Part shown: positions 43,865 through 53,450 of the stretch, piece after piece
Numbering within the stretch: position 1 is the stretch's first letter
How the letters are laid out: each line of letters opens with the position of its first letter
Source of the DNA: Phenylobacterium sp.
GTDB taxonomy: Bacteria > Pseudomonadota > Alphaproteobacteria > Caulobacterales > Caulobacteraceae
DNA: 64,000 bases
Direction: 5' to 3'
NCBI GenBank assembly: GCA_020401865.1
Contig: JADCAS010000005.1
Coordinates: 62,001 to 126,000, forward strand
The notes under the pieces: model-generated
Database searches by the model: none
Told to the model about the DNA's origin: nothing
Seen by the model: only the letters and a program-made list of their open reading frames with translations
Translations under genes and position numbers: made by a program

Positions 43865-44341
43865 GTGAGAATGTCCCGAGGTCTTCTTCTCGTACTCCTG
43901 ATCCTCCTGGCCCCCTCCGGGACGCCCGCCTTTGCTGCAGCGGAAAAGAACCCTTCCGTCCCCAATGAGCCGAACGCCGACCTGCGGCTCGACGTGTCGG
44001 GTATCGGCCTGCCGATCCTCAGGAACGGGCAGGTCGTGAACTTCGTCTTCGTCCGCGCTCGGATCCTCCTGAACCCCGGACTGCCCCGCCCGGAAGTCGA
44101 TGCCCGGGACCCTTTCATCCGGGAAGCCCTCATCCGTTCGGCCTACCGGGCGCCGCTCAACGCCCCCAACGACTACATGGCGGTGGATCCCAAGATCTTC
44201 GAAGCTGTGCTCCTGCGGGAGGCAAAGGCGGTCCTCGGCGCCAATATTGCCCGCTCCGCCCATCTCAGGGACCAGAGACCTCAGAAGATCGTCTATGCGC
44301 CCAGGAAGTCAGGGAGTTCGGCGCCGCCAATTCAGCCCTGA
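43865..44341 (+). CDS. Secreted protein of unknown function
   Basis: It has 158 residues. A signal peptide (MRMSRGLLLVLLILLAPSGT, ending PAFAA) is followed by a domain with DLRLDVSGIGLPILRNGQVV, NFVFVRARILLNPG and DYMAVDPKIFEAVLLREAKA. The layout (a strand pair ending in -V-V-N-F-V-F-V-R-, then helical) faintly recalls FliL-like periplasmic domains but I cannot assign it. GTG at 43865 and ATG at 43871 are both possible starts. It sits between thiL and hppA. Confidence 0.75.
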   Translation: MRMSRGLLLVLLILLAPSGTPAFAAAEKNPSVPNEPNADLRLDVSGIGLPILRNGQVVNFVFVRARILLNPGLPRPEVDARDPFIREALIRSAYRAPLNAPNDYMAVDPKIFEAVLLREAKAVLGANIARSAHLRDQRPQKIVYAPRKSGSSAPPIQP

Positions 44342-44493
44342 GGAGGTCGCAGGCGGGGGTGTGCATACGCTGGGGAGGGGGCTCCGTCGGCCAGGACTCG
44401 AACAGTCGTTGCATGCGAGGCCGAGGTTTGGCAGTTTCGCCCGTCTTTCGGCGGGAGCAGTCTCGATTGCGCCGTCGTGGCGGGAAAACAAAG

Positions 44494-44541
44494 GGAGACG
44501 GACGCCGGGGGTGTGGAGCAAGTTCACCTCCGTCGGTCTCC
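44494..44541 (+). other. Strong leader hairpin upstream of hppA
   Basis: GGAGACGGACG pairs with CGTCGGTCTCC (10 of 11 pairs). After a 3-base bulge there is a second helix of about six pairs (GGGGTG region with CACCTC). It ends 28 bp before the hppA ATG, inside a 228-bp non-coding stretch (44342-44569) in which I see nothing else. No T-tract follows, so it is more likely a 5' leader structure than a terminator. Confidence 0.55.
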
Positions 44542-44569
44542 GCGCAGTCTTTGAAGGGGCGCTTCGACC

Positions 44570-46684
44570 ATGGACTACATCATGCTGGCGATCTTGGCCG
44601 GCCTCCTTGCGGTGCTTTACGGCGTCGTCCAGACGGCCTCGCTCATGCGGGCCTCGCCTGGGAATGCACGAATGCAGGAGATCGCTGCGGCGATCCAGGA
44701 AGGCGCTCAGGCCTATCTGAACCGGCAGTACACCGCGATCGGCATTGTTGGCGCCGTGATTTTCCTGGCGCTCTTTCCGCTTCTCGGCAGCCTGGCGGCC
44801 TTTGGCTTCCTGATCGGTGCGGTCCTGTCCGGCGTCGCCGGGTTCGTGGGCATGCTGATCTCGGTCCGCGCCAACGTGCGGACCGCCCAGGCGGCCTCCG
44901 AAGGTCTGGCGCAAGGCCTATCGATGGCTTTCCGCTCGGGCGCCATCACCGGCATGCTGGTGGCGGGTTTCGCCCTGCTGGGCGTGGCGGGCTACTTCTA
45001 TGCCCTGACCGGTCCGATGGGCCTGGCGCACAATGACCGCCATGTCATCGACGCCCTGGTGGCCCTGGGCTTCGGCGCCTCTCTGATCTCCATCTTCGCG
45101 CGTCTCGGCGGCGGCATCTTCACCAAGGGCGCCGACGTGGGCGGCGACATGGTGGGAAAGGTCGAGGCCGGCATCCCCGAGGATGATCCGCGCAACGCCG
45201 CCACCATCGCGGACAATGTGGGCGACAATGTCGGGGACTGCGCGGGTATGGCCGCCGACCTGTTCGAGACCTACGCCGTCACCACCGTGGCCACCATGGT
45301 GCTGGCCGCCATCTTCTTTGGCGCCGGCGCCCTGAACCTGATGCTCCTGCCGCTGGTCATCTGCGCGGTCTGCATCGTGACCTCGATCCTGGGAACCTTT
45401 GCGGTTCGCCTCGGGCGTTCACAGAACATCATGGGCGCCCTCTACAAGGGCCTCATCGTCACCGGCGTCCTGTCGATCGGAGCGATCTGGTGGGCGGTTC
45501 ACGCCCTGGTTCCGGCGCCGGTCACCACCAACAGCGGCTTGGTCATCGACGCCCAGTCGTTGTTTCTGTGCGGCCTGGTCGGCCTCGCCGTCACCGCCCT
45601 CATCGTCGTGATCACAGAGTACTACACGGGGACGGGCTTCCGGCCCGTGAAGTCGGTGGCCAAGGCCTCCGTATCCGGTCACGGCACCAACGTGATCCAG
45701 GGCTTGGCCATGAGCCTGGAGTCCACCGCGGCTCCGGCCATCGTGATCATCGGCGGCATCATAGTCACCTTCGGCCTGGCCGGCCTGTACGGCATCGCCA
45801 TCGCGACGACGGCCATGCTGTCGCTGGCCGGCTTCATCGTCGCCCTGGACGCCTTCGGCCCGGTGACGGACAACGCGGGAGGCATTGCCGAAATGGCCGG
45901 CCTGCCCCCGGAAGTCCGTGTGACCACTGACGCCCTCGACGCGGTCGGCAACACCACCAAGGCGGTGACCAAGGGCTACGCCATCGGTTCTGCCGGCCTG
46001 GGCGCCCTGGTGCTGTTCGCGGCCTACACGGAGGACCTCAAGTACTTCGTGGCGGAGGCCAAGCCGGGCTCCTTCTTTGAGGGACTGGGGGCTATCGCCT
46101 TCGATCTGTCCAACCCCTACGTGGTGGTCGGCCTGCTGTTCGGTGGCCTCCTGCCCTTCCTGTTCGGCGGCATGTCCATGACCGCCGTTGGCCGGGCGGC
46201 GGAATCGGTCGTCGAGGAAGTCCGTCGCCAGTTCCGCGAGAACCCGGGCATCATGACCGGTGAGGTCAAGCCGGAGTACGGCCGTGCGGTCAGCATCCTG
46301 ACCAACGCGGCCATCCGCGAGATGATCGTACCCTCGCTCCTGCCGGTGGTGTCCCCGGTCGCCCTGTTCTTCGTCATCACCGCCATTGCGGGCAAGGCCA
46401 ACGGCTTCGCCTCTCTCGGCGCCATGCTGATGGGCGTGATTGTGACCGGCCTCTTCGTGGCCATCTCGATGACCTCCGGGGGCGGCGCCTGGGACAACGC
46501 CAAGAAGCTGATCGAGGAAGGTCACTACGGCGGCAAGGGTTCCGAGGCCCACAAGGCCGCTGTGACGGGTGATACCGTCGGCGATCCTTACAAGGACACG
46601 GCGGGTCCCGCCGTGAACCCGATGATCAAGATCACCAACATCGTGGCCCTGCTGCTGCTGGCCATCCTCTACTCGGCGGGTTGA
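44570..46684 (+). CDS. hppA: Membrane-bound proton-translocating pyrophosphatase
   Basis: Inner-membrane pump that couples pyrophosphate hydrolysis to proton export. It has 704 residues and about 16 membrane helices. Signatures: [57 protein letters not shown], and the C-terminal [36 protein letters not shown] has Lys where potassium-dependent enzymes have Ala, so this should be the potassium-independent type. It is monocistronic, with a structured leader and a strong terminator. Confidence 0.97.
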   Translation: MDYIMLAILAGLLAVLYGVVQTASLMRASPGNARMQEIAAAIQEGAQAYLNRQYTAIGIVGAVIFLALFPLLGSLAAFGFLIGAVLSGVAGFVGMLISVRANVRTAQAASEGLAQGLSMAFRSGAITGMLVAGFALLGVAGYFYALTGPMGLAHNDRHVIDALVALGFGASLISIFARLGGGIFTKGADVGGDMVGKVEAGIPEDDPRNAATIADNVGDNVGDCAGMAADLFETYAVTTVATMVLAAIFFGAGALNLMLLPLVICAVCIVTSILGTFAVRLGRSQNIMGALYKGLIVTGVLSIGAIWWAVHALVPAPVTTNSGLVIDAQSLFLCGLVGLAVTALIVVITEYYTGTGFRPVKSVAKASVSGHGTNVIQGLAMSLESTAAPAIVIIGGIIVTFGLAGLYGIAIATTAMLSLAGFIVALDAFGPVTDNAGGIAEMAGLPPEVRVTTDALDAVGNTTKAVTKGYAIGSAGLGALVLFAAYTEDLKYFVAEAKPGSFFEGLGAIAFDLSNPYVVVGLLFGGLLPFLFGGMSMTAVGRAAESVVEEVRRQFRENPGIMTGEVKPEYGRAVSILTNAAIREMIVPSLLPVVSPVALFFVITAIAGKANGFASLGAMLMGVIVTGLFVAISMTSGGGAWDNAKKLIEEGHYGGKGSEAHKAAVTGDTVGDPYKDTAGPAVNPMIKITNIVALLLLAILYSAG

Positions 46685-46731
46685 GGCCCCGGCGGGTCGC
46701 AGGACCCGCCGCTCTGCCGCACAAAGGACGA

Positions 46732-46760
46732 CGCCCCGGGATCATTCCCGGGGCGTTTTT
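46732..46760 (+). terminator. Rho-independent terminator after hppA
   Basis: Perfect 10-bp stem CGCCCCGGGA / TCCCGGGGCG with a TCAT loop, followed by TTTTT. A second GC-rich hairpin without a T-tract (GGCGGGTC / GACCCGCC, about 46691-46710) precedes it. bamE converges from the right. Confidence 0.92.
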
Positions 46761-46811
46761 CATTTTGGCGAAGCCTCGAGCGCCCGAAGGTGAGGCGCTG
46801 AGCAGCGCTCG

Positions 46812-47297
46812 TCAGCGACGGTCGCCCGGCCGGGACCCCGGGACGCCTTCTTCGTCGCGAGGCAGCACGCCTCCGGCGCCGATCGAGCCGATCAGCTGCT
46901 CCAGGACCGTGAGCTCGCGACCGCGGGTCGGGGTCTCCCGGCCGTTGAACGCGATGACCTTTCCATCCGCCAGGGTCAGATTGTCGACTGTCTTCACCGC
47001 CTCGGTCTCCTGGTCGAAGGTGATGACGGTGATGTCGCGGCGGGTGACGACCGGGCGCATGAAGGCCACAGTTTCCTTGATCTGGTTCATGTAGATCCAG
47101 ACGTTGGTGTCGAAGGCGGACACGGCTGAGGGTGAGCCCAGGCGCCCGCGAACGGTGGCCTTGCTATCCTCGCCAGGCTTCACGTCCCTGGGATTGGCCT
47201 CGATGGCCTGGAATCCCGAGTAGGAGGAGATCGGCGCACAGGCGCCCGTCATGGCGGCTCCCGCGAGAAGGATGGCGAAGGCGGCGCGTTTCAGCAT
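46812..47297 (-). CDS. bamE: Outer-membrane assembly lipoprotein BamE (SmpA/OmlA family)
   Basis: Lipoprotein of the BAM complex, 161 residues. The signal peptide ends at a lipobox, MTGAC (Cys about 20). The conserved BamE fold includes TVRGRLGSPSAVSAFDTNVW with IYMNQIKETVAFM, and ITVITFDQETEAVKTVDNLT. A Pro/Gly-rich C-terminal tail (after about 140) extends beyond the usual domain. It is divergent from the bc1 chaperone gene, with a 96-bp gap. Confidence 0.9.
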   Translation of the reverse strand: MLKRAAFAILLAGAAMTGACAPISSYSGFQAIEANPRDVKPGEDSKATVRGRLGSPSAVSAFDTNVWIYMNQIKETVAFMRPVVTRRDITVITFDQETEAVKTVDNLTLADGKVIAFNGRETPTRGRELTVLEQLIGSIGAGGVLPRDEEGVPGSRPGDRR

Positions 47298-47393
47298 CGG
47301 GTTTGCGTTTCCTGTGTCCGGGCTTTGACCTAACGCTCGCCGCCCCTTACTGCAATGCCGCCATTAGCCGCGCGTCGCGGCGAAATCGAGGCC

Positions 47394-47918
47394 ATGATGC
47401 GACTCTTCCGTAAACGACCTGCAGCTGAAGCTGGCCGCAGGCTGTACGCCGCCTGCGTCAGTCAGGCGCGGACGCCTTCGCTTTACGCGGAACTGGCGAC
47501 CCCCGACACGGTCGAAGGGCGGTTCGAGCATTACAGCCTGCATGTCATCCTCGTGATGGACCGGCTTGTCCGGCAGGGCGAAGAGGCCGCTGAAGTCTCG
47601 CAGGGTCTCTTCGACGCCTATGTCCGGGCTCTTGACGACGCGCTTCGGGAGATGGGGGTTGGCGACCTCTCCGTCGGGAAGAAGATGCGCCGGATCGGTG
47701 AGGCCCTTTATGGCCGCCTCCGCAACTATGAAGCGGCCTTCACGGCGGAGGAGGGGGCGGACACTCTCGAGACCATCCTCGCCCGGACGGTCTATGACGG
47801 GGTCGAGGATCCTCCCTTGGCCGAGATGGCGGCCTATGTCCTCAGACAAAGGGCCCATCTCGCCGACCTGAAACTGCAGGACCTGCTGGGCGGGACGATC
47901 ACATGGGCGGCGGAATGA
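47394..47918 (+). CDS. Ubiquinol-cytochrome c chaperone (CBP3 family)
   Basis: Assembly factor for the cytochrome bc1 complex, 174 residues from ATG at 47394 (MMRLFRKRPAAEAGRRLYAA). CBP3-type segments are RLYAACVSQARTPSLYAELA, TVEGRFEHYSLHVILVMDRL, LREMGVGDLSVGKKMRRIGE and ALYGRLRNYEAAF. The upstream frame to 47355 lacks family features. Stop overlaps the next start (ATGA), beginning the conserved chaperone-yceD-plsX-fabH-ihfA-merR run. Confidence 0.9.
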   Translation: MMRLFRKRPAAEAGRRLYAACVSQARTPSLYAELATPDTVEGRFEHYSLHVILVMDRLVRQGEEAAEVSQGLFDAYVRALDDALREMGVGDLSVGKKMRRIGEALYGRLRNYEAAFTAEEGADTLETILARTVYDGVEDPPLAEMAAYVLRQRAHLADLKLQDLLGGTITWAAE

Positions 47919-48436
47919 CGGTCGATGGAACCATCCGCCTCGGCGATCTTGCTGCGGGGCCTGTCCGGCGGCGCCTGAAGCCAGACGCCCAGACCCGCGC
48001 CGCCCTCGCCGCAAGATCGGGCCTTGAGGCCCTGCCAGAGCTGGAGGCCGACCTGGAGGTCCGGCCCTGGATGGATGGATGCGAGGTCGTCGGAGGCTTC
48101 GACGGGAAGGTCACCCAAGTTTGCGGGGTGAGCCTGGAGCCCTTCACGCAGACTGTATCTGGAGACATCGACCTGCGTCTTGCGCCTGAGGGTAGCCCTC
48201 ATCTCCCTGCGGACCTGACCGTCGGTGGAGAAATTGAGGTTTCCCTCGATACGCCGGATCCGCCGGAGCCTCTCGAGGGAGACACGATCGACCTTATGGT
48301 CATCCTCGGCGAACACCTCGCCCTTGCGATCGATCCCTTTCCAAAGCGTCCCGACGCGGTGTTTGAGTGGTCTCCTGAAACAGAGGACGCCTCGCCCTTT
48401 GCGGCGCTGCGCGCCCTGAAGAAGTCTCCGGAGTGA
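47915..48436 (+). CDS. YceD/DUF177 family protein
   Basis: It has 173 residues. The DUF177 signature Cys lies in GGFDGKVTQVCGVSLEPFTQ, followed by the acidic strand region (VSGDIDLRLAP), EPLEGDTIDLMVILGEHLAL, and the terminal FAALRALKKSPE close to the usual ending. The role is linked to 23S rRNA processing in other bacteria. It normally precedes rpmF and plsX; rpmF is not present here. Confidence 0.88.
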   Translation: MTVDGTIRLGDLAAGPVRRRLKPDAQTRAALAARSGLEALPELEADLEVRPWMDGCEVVGGFDGKVTQVCGVSLEPFTQTVSGDIDLRLAPEGSPHLPADLTVGGEIEVSLDTPDPPEPLEGDTIDLMVILGEHLALAIDPFPKRPDAVFEWSPETEDASPFAALRALKKSPE

Positions 48437-48508
48437 GACTGGGCGCGCCACTCATTTGCATGCGGGGCGGCGGCCTGTATCCTTACACCTTGCGAAGGTA
48501 GGGGCGGG

Positions 48509-49552
48509 TTGAGTCTTTTGGCGGCTTCCAGTGTCATTGCGATCGACGCCATGGGCGGTGATCTCGGCGTTTCCGCCACGGTGCCAGGGCTGGCCCTCGC
48601 CCTTAAGCATCTGCCCGGGGGCGTTCGTTTTCTTCTTCACGGGGATCAGGCCGTGATCGGCCCGGAGCTGTCGCGGTCCCCGGAGCTGGCCCGCCGCAGC
48701 GAGGTGCGCCACACCGACAAGGTGATCGCCTCTGACGAGAAGCCTGCATCCGCCGTGCGGAGGGGTAAAGGCGCCTCCATGTGGAACGCTCTGGAGTCGG
48801 TGAAGTCCGGCGAGGCCGCCGCCGCAGTCTCCTGCGGCAGCACCGGGAGTCTGATGGCGATCGCCCGCCTCGTGCTGCGAATGAGCGTGCCTATGGACCG
48901 TCCGCCCCTGGTGGTGCCCTGGCCTGGCCTTAAGGGTGTGACGACCTTCCTTGACGCGGGCGCCAACATCGATTGCGACGCAGAGCGCCTCGTGGAGTTC
49001 GCCATTCTCGGTGAGGCCTATCACCGGGTGGCCTACGGGGTGGAAAAGCCCAGGGTCGGAATTCTGAATGTCGGCTCCGAGGACATGAAGGGCCACGATG
49101 AGGTCCAGCAGGCTCACGCCTTGCTGCGCAGCGGCCGGCTGGACATCGCCTATCACGGCTTCGTCGAGGGCGATGATCTGTCGACCAATCTTGTGGACGT
49201 CGTGGTCACGGACGGGTTCACCGGAAACGTGGCCCTCAAGACCGGCGAGGGCGCCGCCCGGTACATCACAGAGGAGCTCCGTGCGGCCCTGTCCTCCAGC
49301 ATCGCCGCCAAGATCGCCGCCGTACTGGCCCGACCCGCCCTGCGTCGCTTCAAGGCCCGCATCACCCCGACCCCCGCCGCCCCGCTGCTGGGGCTCAACG
49401 GGCTTGTCATCAAGTGCCACGGCGGTGCGGACGCCAAGGACTTCGGTCGCTCGGTGGGCCTCGCGGTGGACCTTGCCGCGAGCGACTTCATGAGCCAGAT
49501 CCAGCGCAACATGTCCCGGCTCGGTGAGGCGGCGATGGGTGATCCAGCGTGA
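48509..49552 (+). CDS. plsX: Phosphate acyltransferase PlsX
   Basis: Makes acyl-phosphate from acyl-ACP for phospholipid synthesis. It has 347 residues. The start appears to be TTG at 48509 behind GGGGCGGG, giving MSLLAASSVIAIDAMGGDLG. Motifs: GGDLGVSATVPGLALALKHL, ADEKPASAVRRGKG-like SDEKPASAVRRGKGASMWNA, AVSCGSTGSLMAIARLVL and DVVVTDGFTGNVALKTGEG. Its stop overlaps fabH (GTGA), so both are probably co-translated. Confidence 0.95.
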   Translation: MSLLAASSVIAIDAMGGDLGVSATVPGLALALKHLPGGVRFLLHGDQAVIGPELSRSPELARRSEVRHTDKVIASDEKPASAVRRGKGASMWNALESVKSGEAAAAVSCGSTGSLMAIARLVLRMSVPMDRPPLVVPWPGLKGVTTFLDAGANIDCDAERLVEFAILGEAYHRVAYGVEKPRVGILNVGSEDMKGHDEVQQAHALLRSGRLDIAYHGFVEGDDLSTNLVDVVVTDGFTGNVALKTGEGAARYITEELRAALSSSIAAKIAAVLARPALRRFKARITPTPAAPLLGLNGLVIKCHGGADAKDFGRSVGLAVDLAASDFMSQIQRNMSRLGEAAMGDPA

Positions 49553-50520
49553 TCCGCAGCGTTGTCACAGGGGTCGGCGGGTATCTACCTGAAGAGATCC
49601 TGACCAACGCGGACCTGGCGCGTTTTGTCGACACCTCCGATGAGTGGATCCGTGAGCGTACCGGCATTCGCCAGCGACACCGCGCCGCGCCGGATCAGGC
49701 GGCATCCGACTTGGCGGTCGAGGCGGCGAGGAAGGCCCTTGAGGCGGCGGGTCGATCCCCTGCAGAGGTCGACCTGATCATCGTGGCCACGACCACGCCG
49801 GACCTCACCTTTCCGGCTGTCGCCACCATCGTGCAGCGCAAACTTGGCTGTCCTGTAGGCGTGGCCTTCGATGTGCAGGCGGTGTGCTCGGGCTTCGTCT
49901 ACGCCCTGTCCACGGCGGACGGGTTCGTTGCCCGGGGGCGTTCGAAGTGCGCCCTGGTGATCGGCGCTGAGACCATGACCCGGCTGATGGACTGGAGCGA
50001 TCGCGGCACTTGCGTGCTGTTCGGAGACGGCGCCGGGGCCGTCGTCATAGAGCCCGGCGAGGGAAGGGGAGACGCCTCTGATCGCGGCCTGCTGGGCTTC
50101 GCCCTGCGCGCCGATGGCACAAAGCAGGACCTTCTGTATGTCGACGGCGGGGTTTCGACCAACGGCCAGATCGGGCATCTGCGCATGCAGGGCAACCAGG
50201 TGTTCAAGCATGCGGTGATCAATATCTCCGAAGCCGTCACGGCGGCGGCTGAAGACGCAGGCGTCGGAATCCCCGACGTGGACTGGTTCATTCCGCACCA
50301 GGCCAACCAGAGAATCCTCAATGGGGTCGCCAGCCGCCTGGGCCTCGACGAGTCCAAGGTGATCTCGACGGTCGCCGAGCACGCCAACACCTCTGCGGCC
50401 TCCATCCCCCTCGCCCTCGCCCAGGGCATCGCCGATGGTCGGGTCCGCCGCGGCCAGCTCCTGCTGCTGGAGGCTATGGGCGGAGGCCTCACCTGGGGCG
50501 CCTGCGCCCTCCGGCTCTGA
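49549..50520 (+). CDS. fabH: 3-oxoacyl-ACP synthase III (KAS III)
   Basis: Starts fatty-acid synthesis from acetyl-CoA and malonyl-ACP. It has 323 residues from GTG at 49549. The catalytic triad is visible: Cys in VQAVCSGFVYALST (about 113), His in WFIPHQANQRILN (about 250) and Asn in VAEHANTSAASIPLAL (about 280). The N-terminal WIRERTGIRQRH is also typical. Confidence 0.96.
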   Translation: MIRSVVTGVGGYLPEEILTNADLARFVDTSDEWIRERTGIRQRHRAAPDQAASDLAVEAARKALEAAGRSPAEVDLIIVATTTPDLTFPAVATIVQRKLGCPVGVAFDVQAVCSGFVYALSTADGFVARGRSKCALVIGAETMTRLMDWSDRGTCVLFGDGAGAVVIEPGEGRGDASDRGLLGFALRADGTKQDLLYVDGGVSTNGQIGHLRMQGNQVFKHAVINISEAVTAAAEDAGVGIPDVDWFIPHQANQRILNGVASRLGLDESKVISTVAEHANTSAASIPLALAQGIADGRVRRGQLLLLEAMGGGLTWGACALRL

Positions 50521-50631
50521 GCGAGGCGCAACCGTCAAGATCAGGCTTGATGGGTCTGACTTTAAAGGCTTATCTGGAGCGGAGCCGTGTCCGTGCGGTT
50601 CGGCGCCTCATCTCTGGCAGGGACCTGGCTC

Positions 50632-50934
50632 ATGATTGGATCCACAGTGACCCGCGCGGATCTTGCCGAGGCCGTCCACGAAGAGGTGGGGCTGACGCGC
50701 CAGGATTGCGCGGAACTGGTCGAACGGACGCTTGAACTCACCGCCCAGGCCCTTGAGCGTGGGGAGCAGGTCAAGCTTTCCGGTTTCGGCGTCTTCCAGG
50801 TGCGGGCCAAGCGCGCCCGCATGGGCCGGAACCCCAAGACAGGCGAGCCGGCGGCCATCGAGCCGCGCCGGGTGATCGGCTTCCGGGCCAGCCAGGTGAT
50901 GAAGGCGCGTATTGACCGCGCCCTCTCAAAGTAG
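50632..50934 (+). CDS. ihfA: Integration host factor alpha subunit
   Basis: DNA-bending nucleoid protein, 100 residues from ATG at 50632. Features: RADLAEAVHEEVGLTRQDCA, the strand arm with VKLSGFGVFQVRAKRARMGR, NPKTGEPAAIEPRRVIGFRA and the terminal QVMKARIDRALS. The gap 50521-50631 may hold its promoter. merR follows after 3 bp. Confidence 0.95.
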   Translation: MIGSTVTRADLAEAVHEEVGLTRQDCAELVERTLELTAQALERGEQVKLSGFGVFQVRAKRARMGRNPKTGEPAAIEPRRVIGFRASQVMKARIDRALSK

Positions 50935-50937
50935 GCC

Positions 50938-51372
50938 GTGGCCAAGGGTCCCGAAGCCTTTCGGACGATTTCCGAAGCCGCTGAGGAAGTCGGAGTGGCG
51001 CCGCACGTCCTGCGCTTCTGGGAGACGCGCTTCTCCGTTATCCGTCCCATGAAGCGGGCGGGCGGGCGCAGGTTCTACCGGCCTCAGGATATCGCGCTGC
51101 TGCGCACCCTCAGGGTCCTCCTTCATGACCAGGGACGCTCGATCAAGGACGTTCAGCGTCTAAGCCGGTCCGAGGGCGTCCAGGGGCTCGCCGCCTTGGC
51201 GACCGCTTCGGTCTCGGCGCCCAGGCTCGGATCCGTTTCGCCGGACCCGGCTGCGCCCCCGGCTGTTTCGCCCCCGGACAGACCAGATGGGGCCGGCCGG
51301 CGGAGGTTGGCGGCGACCCGTGACGATCTTCTGGCGATCAAGCGACGGCTCGACGCCCTGCTTTCCGGCTGA
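50938..51372 (+). CDS. MerR-family transcriptional regulator
   Basis: It has 144 residues from GTG at 50938. The winged helix is [60 protein letters not shown] and [10 protein letters not shown] Pro/Ala-rich region follows, then a short C-terminal helix ([20 protein letters not shown]) that may dimerise. No effector-binding Cys is present. ihfA-merR adjacency is widely conserved but the ligand is unknown. Confidence 0.9.
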   Translation: MAKGPEAFRTISEAAEEVGVAPHVLRFWETRFSVIRPMKRAGGRRFYRPQDIALLRTLRVLLHDQGRSIKDVQRLSRSEGVQGLAALATASVSAPRLGSVSPDPAAPPAVSPPDRPDGAGRRRLAATRDDLLAIKRRLDALLSG

Positions 51373-51428
51373 CGTCGAAATCGCTTGCCCGTCGGGCGCA
51401 AGCCGCTAGAAGAACCGCTCGCCGATGT

Positions 51429-51505
<77 letters not shown>

Positions 51506-51510
51506 TCGGC

Positions 51511-51708
51511 CTACCTGCCCCGGTTCATCCACGAGATGACGGGAAGAATCGGTATCCCCCAGAACAGACCCGCCACGGCGAAGAAAACCATCTTGATCGC
51601 GTCGTTGTCCGGGAGGCGGTCGGCGACATGTGTCGCCGCCACGATGTAGACGGCCATGAAGATCAGGATGGCCATGGAGCCGACAAAGCTGCGGAGACGG
51701 GGTTGCAT
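51511..51708 (-). CDS. DUF2842-like small membrane protein
   Basis: It has 65 residues and two predicted membrane helices: FVGSMAILIFMAVYIVAATH and MVFFAVAGLFWGIPILPVIS, ending in WMNRGR. The pattern (a tyrosine/alanine-rich first helix, a charged ADRLP turn, a second helix with GxxWGxPxLPxIxWM) fits DUF2842, common in alphaproteobacteria. Function unknown. It ends 5 bp from the tRNA gene and is divergent from ctaA. Confidence 0.8.
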   Translation of the reverse strand: MQPRLRSFVGSMAILIFMAVYIVAATHVADRLPDNDAIKMVFFAVAGLFWGIPILPVISWMNRGR

Positions 51709-51785
51709 GGGACCAATATAGGACTCATCTCGCGTCCTGCCATCGAGAGATGGACGACGGCATCAGACACCGCTAGCAGGACGGC

Positions 51786-52817
51786 ATGCGCGCCTCGACA
51801 CCTCCAGACCGTTCCCGGACTGTGGCCATCTGGCTCTTCGGCGTGGCCGCCCTGGTTCTGACGATGGTCATCGTCGGCGGCGCGACGCGGCTGACCGGCT
51901 CAGGCCTGTCCATCACCGAATGGCGCCCTGTCACCGGAGCCATCCCCCCCTTGAGTCAGGCCCAGTGGATGGAGGAGTTCGAGAAGTATCGGGCGATCCC
52001 CCAGTACCAGCAGGTCAACCGCGGCATGTCCATGGAGGCCTTCCAGTTCATCTACTGGTGGGAGTGGGGTCACCGTTTCCTCGGTCGGCTCGTGGGGCTC
52101 GCTTTCGCCTTACCCTTCGCGGTGTTCCTGTTCCGGCGGCAGATCCCCCAGAGGCTTGTCGGGCGCTGCTGGGCCCTGTTCGCCCTGGGTGGGCTTCAGG
52201 GTCTGATCGGCTGGTGGATGGTGGCCAGCGGCCTCAGCGAACGGGTCTCGGTTGCGCCTGAGCGGCTGATGACGCACCTGGGACTGGCCTTCTTTCTTCT
52301 GGCCGCTCTTTTGTGGACGGGCCTTGAGGCCTGGAACGGACCTTCCCGAAGGCCGGCGCGCGGCCCCTGGCCCTGGGCGGCGTTAGGCCTTTCTGTGATG
52401 GTCTACCTCCAGATTCTCCTCGGCGCCCTCGTGGCCGGAAACGACGCCGGCTATGTCCTCACGGACTGGCCGCTCATGGATGGGCACTGGTTTCCGGAGG
52501 GCTATGCTTCTGCAGGGCTCTGGACGACGATCGCCCATTCCATCCCTGCCGTTCAGTTCAATCACCGCATCGGCGCCTATATCCTGTGCGCTTGCGCTGC
52601 GGTGCTGATCGTTGCCTGCCTAAGGGGCCGGGAGGCGCCGCTCGGCCTGCGTCGCATGGGCCTGGCCCTGGGCCTGGGCATCTTCAGCCAGGCGGCCTTG
52701 GGCGTTTGGACGCTGATGTCGGCGACCCCCCTGTCCCTCGGTCTTGCTCATCAGGCTGCGGCGGCGGGCGTCCTGGGGCTCGCGACAGGGTTCTTGTGGA
52801 TCGCCCGTCGCGCGTAA
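51786..52817 (+). CDS. ctaA: Haem A synthase (CtaA/Cox15)
   Basis: Oxidises haem O to haem A for cytochrome oxidase. It has 343 residues and about eight membrane helices. Haem-ligand histidines lie in [52 protein letters not shown] and [14 protein letters not shown]. Signature segments [20 protein letters not shown] and [20 protein letters not shown] match family type 2. It is the gene before rplM. Confidence 0.94.
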   Translation: MRASTPPDRSRTVAIWLFGVAALVLTMVIVGGATRLTGSGLSITEWRPVTGAIPPLSQAQWMEEFEKYRAIPQYQQVNRGMSMEAFQFIYWWEWGHRFLGRLVGLAFALPFAVFLFRRQIPQRLVGRCWALFALGGLQGLIGWWMVASGLSERVSVAPERLMTHLGLAFFLLAALLWTGLEAWNGPSRRPARGPWPWAALGLSVMVYLQILLGALVAGNDAGYVLTDWPLMDGHWFPEGYASAGLWTTIAHSIPAVQFNHRIGAYILCACAAVLIVACLRGREAPLGLRRMGLALGLGIFSQAALGVWTLMSATPLSLGLAHQAAAAGVLGLATGFLWIARRA

Positions 52818-52890
52818 GTACGGTATTATGGTACCTTTATTCAATTATTCTATATTTTCAGAAGGTTAGAGGTTTAGTTGTGGCTTGCAG

Positions 52891-52919
52891 TTGACAGCCC
52901 TCCGGCGCTTGTCGTATCC
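52891..52919 (+). promoter_or_regulatory. Candidate sigma-70-type promoter for rplM-rpsI
   Basis: TTGACA at 52891-52896, a 17-base spacer and GTATCC at 52914-52919, about 53 bp before the rplM ATG. Upstream (52818-52880) is a markedly AT-rich tract that could act as an UP element. The -10 is imperfect, as is common in these genomes. Confidence 0.6.
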
Positions 52920-52972
52920 GCCTGCCTCGCCTCCGGGCTTCGGCCCGGCATCAACTGAATGGACCCGTTCCC

Positions 52973-53446
52973 ATGCTGAAGACGACGGCTTCGCTGAAGC
53001 CCGCCGACGTCGAGAAGAAGTGGATCGTGATTGACGCCGAGAACGCCGTGGTCGGCCGCCTCGCTTCCTTCATCGCCAACCGTCTCCGCGGCAAGCATCG
53101 CCCCGACTACACCCCGCACGTGGACTGCGGCGACTTCGTCGTCGTGGTCAACGCCGATAAGGTGCGGCTGACGGGGCGCAAGCTCCAGCAGAAAACCTAC
53201 TACTGGCATACCGGCCATCCGGGCGGGATCAAGGAGCGCACCGCGGACAAGATCCTCGGCGGCCGCTTCCCCGAGCGGGTGCTCGAGAAGGCCGTTGAAC
53301 GCATGCTGCCGAAGGAGAGTCCGTTGGCACGCAAGCAGATGACGCACCTGCGCATCTATGCCGGTGCGGAGCATCCCCACGCCGCCCAGAACCCGGAGAC
53401 CGTGGTCTTCGGCGACATGAACGCCAAGAACGTGCGGACCCAGTAA
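52973..53446 (+). CDS. rplM: 50S ribosomal protein L13
   Basis: It has 157 residues with [60 protein letters not shown] and [20 protein letters not shown]. The C-terminal extension ([20 protein letters not shown]) is usual for alphaproteobacteria. It forms an operon with rpsI, 4 bp downstream. Confidence 0.98.
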   Translation: MLKTTASLKPADVEKKWIVIDAENAVVGRLASFIANRLRGKHRPDYTPHVDCGDFVVVVNADKVRLTGRKLQQKTYYWHTGHPGGIKERTADKILGGRFPERVLEKAVERMLPKESPLARKQMTHLRIYAGAEHPHAAQNPETVVFGDMNAKNVRTQ

Positions 53447-53450
53447 GCCG

